Source: Plantago elongata (Eukaryota > Streptophyta > Magnoliopsida > Lamiales > Plantaginaceae). From it: a stretch of DNA of 20,509 nt. Positions 18,106 through 20,509 of this stretch are shown in pieces. The translations under genes were made by a program, and so were the position numbers. Position 1 is the stretch's first letter. Each line of letters begins with the position of its first letter. The notes below the pieces were generated by a model. It saw only the letters and a program-made list of their open reading frames with translations. It made no database searches and had not been told where the DNA came from. The stretch covers positions 1 to 20,509 of the forward strand of contig JAYMSP010003246.1 in assembly GCA_036897095.1 (NCBI GenBank), written 5' to 3'.

Positions 18106-18587
18106 TTGTGTTTCCGTCAAATCAATACAACGACTATCGTTTTCAAAGAATGATCTATTTACTTCCGAAACTTTTGCCTCGGATAAGAGAGTTTCGGGTA
18201 TGGTATGACCCGAACTAAGAAATGAGTTAACGAAAACACAATTCATAAACGTTTGGATATACCATACAAACATCCGAACAAAAATTACTTCGCCAAAAAG
18301 AAGACAAAAGGAAGCTGCATATAAACATCCGAACGAAATTGATAATATGAAATCCGAGACATAAAAAGTTGCAAATAAACAAGATCATTCAGCACTAAAT
18401 CAAATCAATCCAGAAGCATGGCCGAAGCCACGCCGTTAGCATATAATATCCGAAATAAAGCAAGCAATTAAAAATGTTTTGGAGAAAGTAAAATGGTGCG
18501 AGAATGTATAAATTGCCTTGAGGTCCAAAGACCGTACAAATCTACGGAGCATACTCCGCCTTCAAACAACTTTCTTTACTCCGGGGC
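18106..18587. other. Spacer between pol and the antisense gene of element C
   Basis: This is the tail-to-tail junction of the sense pol and the antisense gene, so 3' ends of both transcripts should overlap here. It is AT-richer than the genes. AAACATCCGAAC occurs twice (18268 and 18323) with similar flanks, a diverged direct repeat about 55 bp apart. No coding domain was recognised. Confidence 0.6.
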
Positions 18588-19397
18588 CTATGAAGTCCCC
18601 TCTCCAGTGGTCTCCTTGGCCTTCTCGGCTTCATGCCTCTTCTTCATCTTTTCGAAGATTTCGGAGCTTCGGCCATCAAGTCCAACTCCGACTGTCTGAT
18701 GACTGGAGCCAGGAGTTCCAACCAGTTCTGGCTGTGCTCAGGATAAGTTTCAAGAGAGACCAGAAGATGCTGCAGCAAAACATCAGGCACGAACTTCGGA
18801 AGGAAGGGACCTCCATGACTGAACTTCAAGTCAACTTTTTCCGAGGCAACCAGCTCCACAAACTCATCCTTCATTAGTTCAGCATCATCCAGGAGCTCTC
18901 CGGTGTAGCGAGTACCATCCGGATTATTGAAAGTGTTGATGCCCTCAGACCTCGGATCAAAATTATTTGAAACTTTCCCCTTCAATTGGAGTTGGCTAAT
19001 GGTAGCCTTGAATCCCTCACTCCGAATATCATCTCCGGAGGTCTGGAGATAGAACTTGCAGGAGAGCGAGGCCAGGAAGTCCCGAACAGCCTCTATCCGA
19101 GTCCTTCAGAGATTGTCGAGCATCTGATCTTTGATGCTTCGGGTCAGCTCCAAGAAGTCTGATAGATCCTTTTTCCAACACTTTGTAATCGGTCCGGTCC
19201 TGAGCCAGATTTTGGGCTAAGTCATTCCGGTTCTCGACCACCTTCCTCATCTCCGAGGACATAGACAGGTACTTTCTGTTGTAATCCTGATACTTGTCCT
19301 CCATTTCCTTGACCCTTGCCTCGGACTTGGAGAGCTGGGTGTCAATCTCGGCTCTCTCTCCAGCTACATAAGTGCAAGCCCGGACAGTAGCAGTCAA

Positions 19398-19481
19398 CTG
19401 CATTGAATAGATTCGAAAGGATTAATACGGTAATAATGGAAAAGAAATATAGAACAAGTTTTAGTACTTCAAATGTCTTAC
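19398..19481 (-). other. Intron 2 of the antisense gene (84 bp)
   Basis: Minus-strand donor GAAG|GTAAGACA and acceptor TTCAATGCAG|TTGACTGC enclose 84 bases of T-rich, AT-rich sequence with a plausible branch region. The composition contrasts with the GC-rich flanking exons. The phase across the join is off by one or two bases, consistent with later indels in the exons. Confidence 0.7.
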
Positions 19482-19845
19482 CTTCGGGTCACCTCGGCTA
19501 CTAAGATGTCATCCGAGCCGGGGACCTCGATCGCCTTACCCTTCCCCTTCTTCGTCGGGGAGTTGGACCTTCGGATGCACCTTTGAATCCGGACACTGCC
19601 TTTGAGGCAGATGATCCGGACGGCTTGGCAGATCCGGAACCAACAGGCTTAGGCGGCCCTAGCATCAGCCTCCTTGGTCTTGCCTTGCTTCGGCGTGGGC
19701 ATCTTGATTGGATCATGGCCTTGGAAAACACACTGGAGGTTTTGATCTTGGAACGCAGCTTATCAATAATTTCCTGCTCTTGGTCTTCCTTCTGCTTCCT
19801 CTTCAGCTCGAGCAGAGCAGACATAGTGAAATCGAACCAAAAAAT

Positions 19846-20005
19846 CTGCAATGAAAATAGAACCGGTTAGATCCGAGAAAGAGAGTATCCGAAACAAATA
19901 TCCAAAACGTTTACACTTAACAAAATATATGTTTGGGATACTGGGCAAGAGACAAAAATGATCAACCAGACTTCGGATATCTAATGATCTGGCCCTATTA
20001 CTAAC
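19846..20005 (-). other. Intron 1 of the antisense gene (160 bp)
   Basis: Minus-strand donor ACTTTG|GTTAGTAATA and acceptor TTTTCATTGCAG|ATTTTTTG enclose 160 AT-rich bases. The acceptor has a strong pyrimidine tract. The donor is acceptable but not perfect (GTTAGT). The exon before it is open to the element D border. Confidence 0.6.
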
Positions 20006-20174
20006 CAAAGTTATGGTCCGGATTGTCGTGGTAACACTTTGGCGCCAATCCGGCCAAATAGGGCAAAGGCTGACAGATCAACCCCCGGAAGAAATACTTC
20101 AGGGTCCAATTCTTTTTCCGGAGACTTTGTATCCACAAAGTTAAGTTATGTGCCGAAGTACGGTTGAAGGCAAA

Positions 20175-20509
20175 TGTAACGCCCGGGATCAGGTCCAGAC
20201 GTCAAGGATTGCGACGAATATTACAAGTACATTTTATTTAAAACATTAAAACATTATCCATTACAAGCCGTATGTTCAGGATAACTAAAAACTGAAACAA
20301 ACCAAAACACACATTTAAAACTAAACCAGCAACGGAAAACTGTCAGTCCGTCTGGCACTCTACCCCAAGCTCGCGTTCGTGCTCAAAATCTGGGAAAGCA
20401 AAATATTGAAAACAGGGAGACTGTCAGTCACTAGGACTCAGTGAGGACAATCAGGCATGCATGAGTATGCGTATGCAATTATGCAACAAGACAGGTAACT
20501 AGCACACTT
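20175..20509 (-). mobile_element. Element D: end of another LTR, probably Ty3/gypsy chromovirus-like, inserted in element C
   Basis: TGTAACGCCCGGGATC begins at 20175, exactly where the antisense exon of element C is cut. TGTAAC...GTTACA tips are common in plant chromovirus LTRs. Read on the minus strand, an AATAAA signal (about 20234-20239) lies about 60 bases before the GTTACA end, as expected for R/U5. Upstream of it is a CTCACTGAGTCC...GTCTCCCTGTTTTC-type segment that I associate with Tekay-like LTRs. Minus orientation is therefore favoured, but plus orientation cannot be excluded. The rest lies outside the window. Confidence 0.5.

Larger units (their letters stand above)
11166..20174 (+). 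mobile_element. Element C: Tat-lineage Ty3/gypsy retrotransposon, 3' end off window
   Basis: The order is 5' LTR, PBS, gag, protease, RT-RNase H, a second RNase H, integrase and an antisense gene. The second RNase H and the antisense 3' gene place it in the Tat clade (Retand/Tat-like) rather than Athila or chromoviruses; the RT and integrase sequence agrees. It is more GC-rich than its flanks and strikingly rich in TCCGG/TCCGA. It was inserted into the envelope-like pseudogene of element B; the five bases before it are GAACC. Its 3' LTR is not in the window because element D interrupts it at 20175. Every gene carries stops or frameshifts, so it is not autonomous now. Confidence 0.85.
18588..20174 (-). 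pseudogene. Antisense gene of element C (Tat-lineage additional ORF), three exons, 5' end cut by element D
   Basis: Exon 1 (20174-20006) is open to the insertion border and encodes NLTLWIQSLRKKNWTLKYFF and then a Pro/Leu-rich end. Exon 2 (19845-19482) starts with MSALLELKRKQKEDQEQEII and is Lys/Ser/Pro-rich. One base missing in a C-run near 19565 shifts the frame to KAIEVPGSDDILVAEVTR. Exon 3 (19397-18588) has a coiled-coil-like stretch (about 19390-19200, KSEARVKEMEDKYQ), a frame change near 19175 and a TGA near 19114. It then has an open C-terminal part, whose native frame ends at TAG 18588 after EKAKETTGEG. Antisense ORFs between pol and 3' LTR are documented for Tat elements; their function is unknown. 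Two canonical introns support real splicing in the ancestor. Confidence 0.7.

Noticed and set aside
20175..20509. 3' LTR of element C
   Set aside because: The sequence shares nothing with the 5' LTR at 11166-11999 and interrupts the antisense gene, so it belongs to another element.
1..20509. Host protein-coding gene, tRNA, rRNA or CRISPR array
   Set aside because: All recognisable coding traces belong to transposable elements, apart from an RNase H fragment of uncertain origin. No cloverleaf or spacer-repeat pattern was seen by eye.

Overview
This window is plant nuclear DNA, almost certainly from a eudicot, and it consists of layered, decaying transposable elements. I found no intact host gene, tRNA, rRNA or CRISPR array. 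The plant assignment rests on four signals: LTR retrotransposons with initiator-Met-tRNA-type and TTGGCGTTGTC-type primer sites, a Tat-clade Ty3/gypsy pol with a spliced antisense gene, envelope-like reading frames typical of plant copia elements, and an Emigrant/Lemi1-type (pogo) element. The species cannot be named from this sequence.

Region 1 to 5740 (minus strand): a non-autonomous Ty1/copia derivative of Sirevirus type, 'element A'. Its 5' LTR (about 4824-5740) and primer site lie at the right. A polypurine tract and an eroded envelope-like reading frame lie at the left. Between them are polypurine-like copies, a splice-bounded exon-like stretch and a 100-bp repeat, with no recognisable gag-pol. 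About 20 copies of a short palindrome (GGTGTA...TACACC) are scattered over the whole element, including its LTR.

Region 5741 to about 9470: AT-rich DNA full of small relics. These are a deleted Emigrant-like pogo element with the C-terminal end of its transposase, an RNase H gene fragment cut off at a hAT-like terminus, a 309-bp foldback element, and an isolated fragment of the element A LTR end in opposite orientation.

Region about 9472 to 11165 (minus strand): the 3' part of a second copia element, 'element B'. It has an LTR-like region with a TATA box, several polypurine tracts and an envelope-like pseudogene. Its envelope-like gene is interrupted at 11165/11166 by element C.

Region 11166 to 20174 (plus strand): a large Tat-lineage Ty3/gypsy element, 'element C'. 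In order it has a 5' LTR with 6-bp inverted ends, PBS, gag, protease, RT-RNase H, a second RNase H and integrase. These are followed by a tail-to-tail antisense gene with two canonical introns. All genes carry stops and frameshifts, but the integrase keeps one frame with D,D(35)E. At 20175 the antisense gene is cut by the end of another LTR, 'element D', which runs off the window. Relative age by nesting is therefore B, then C, then D.
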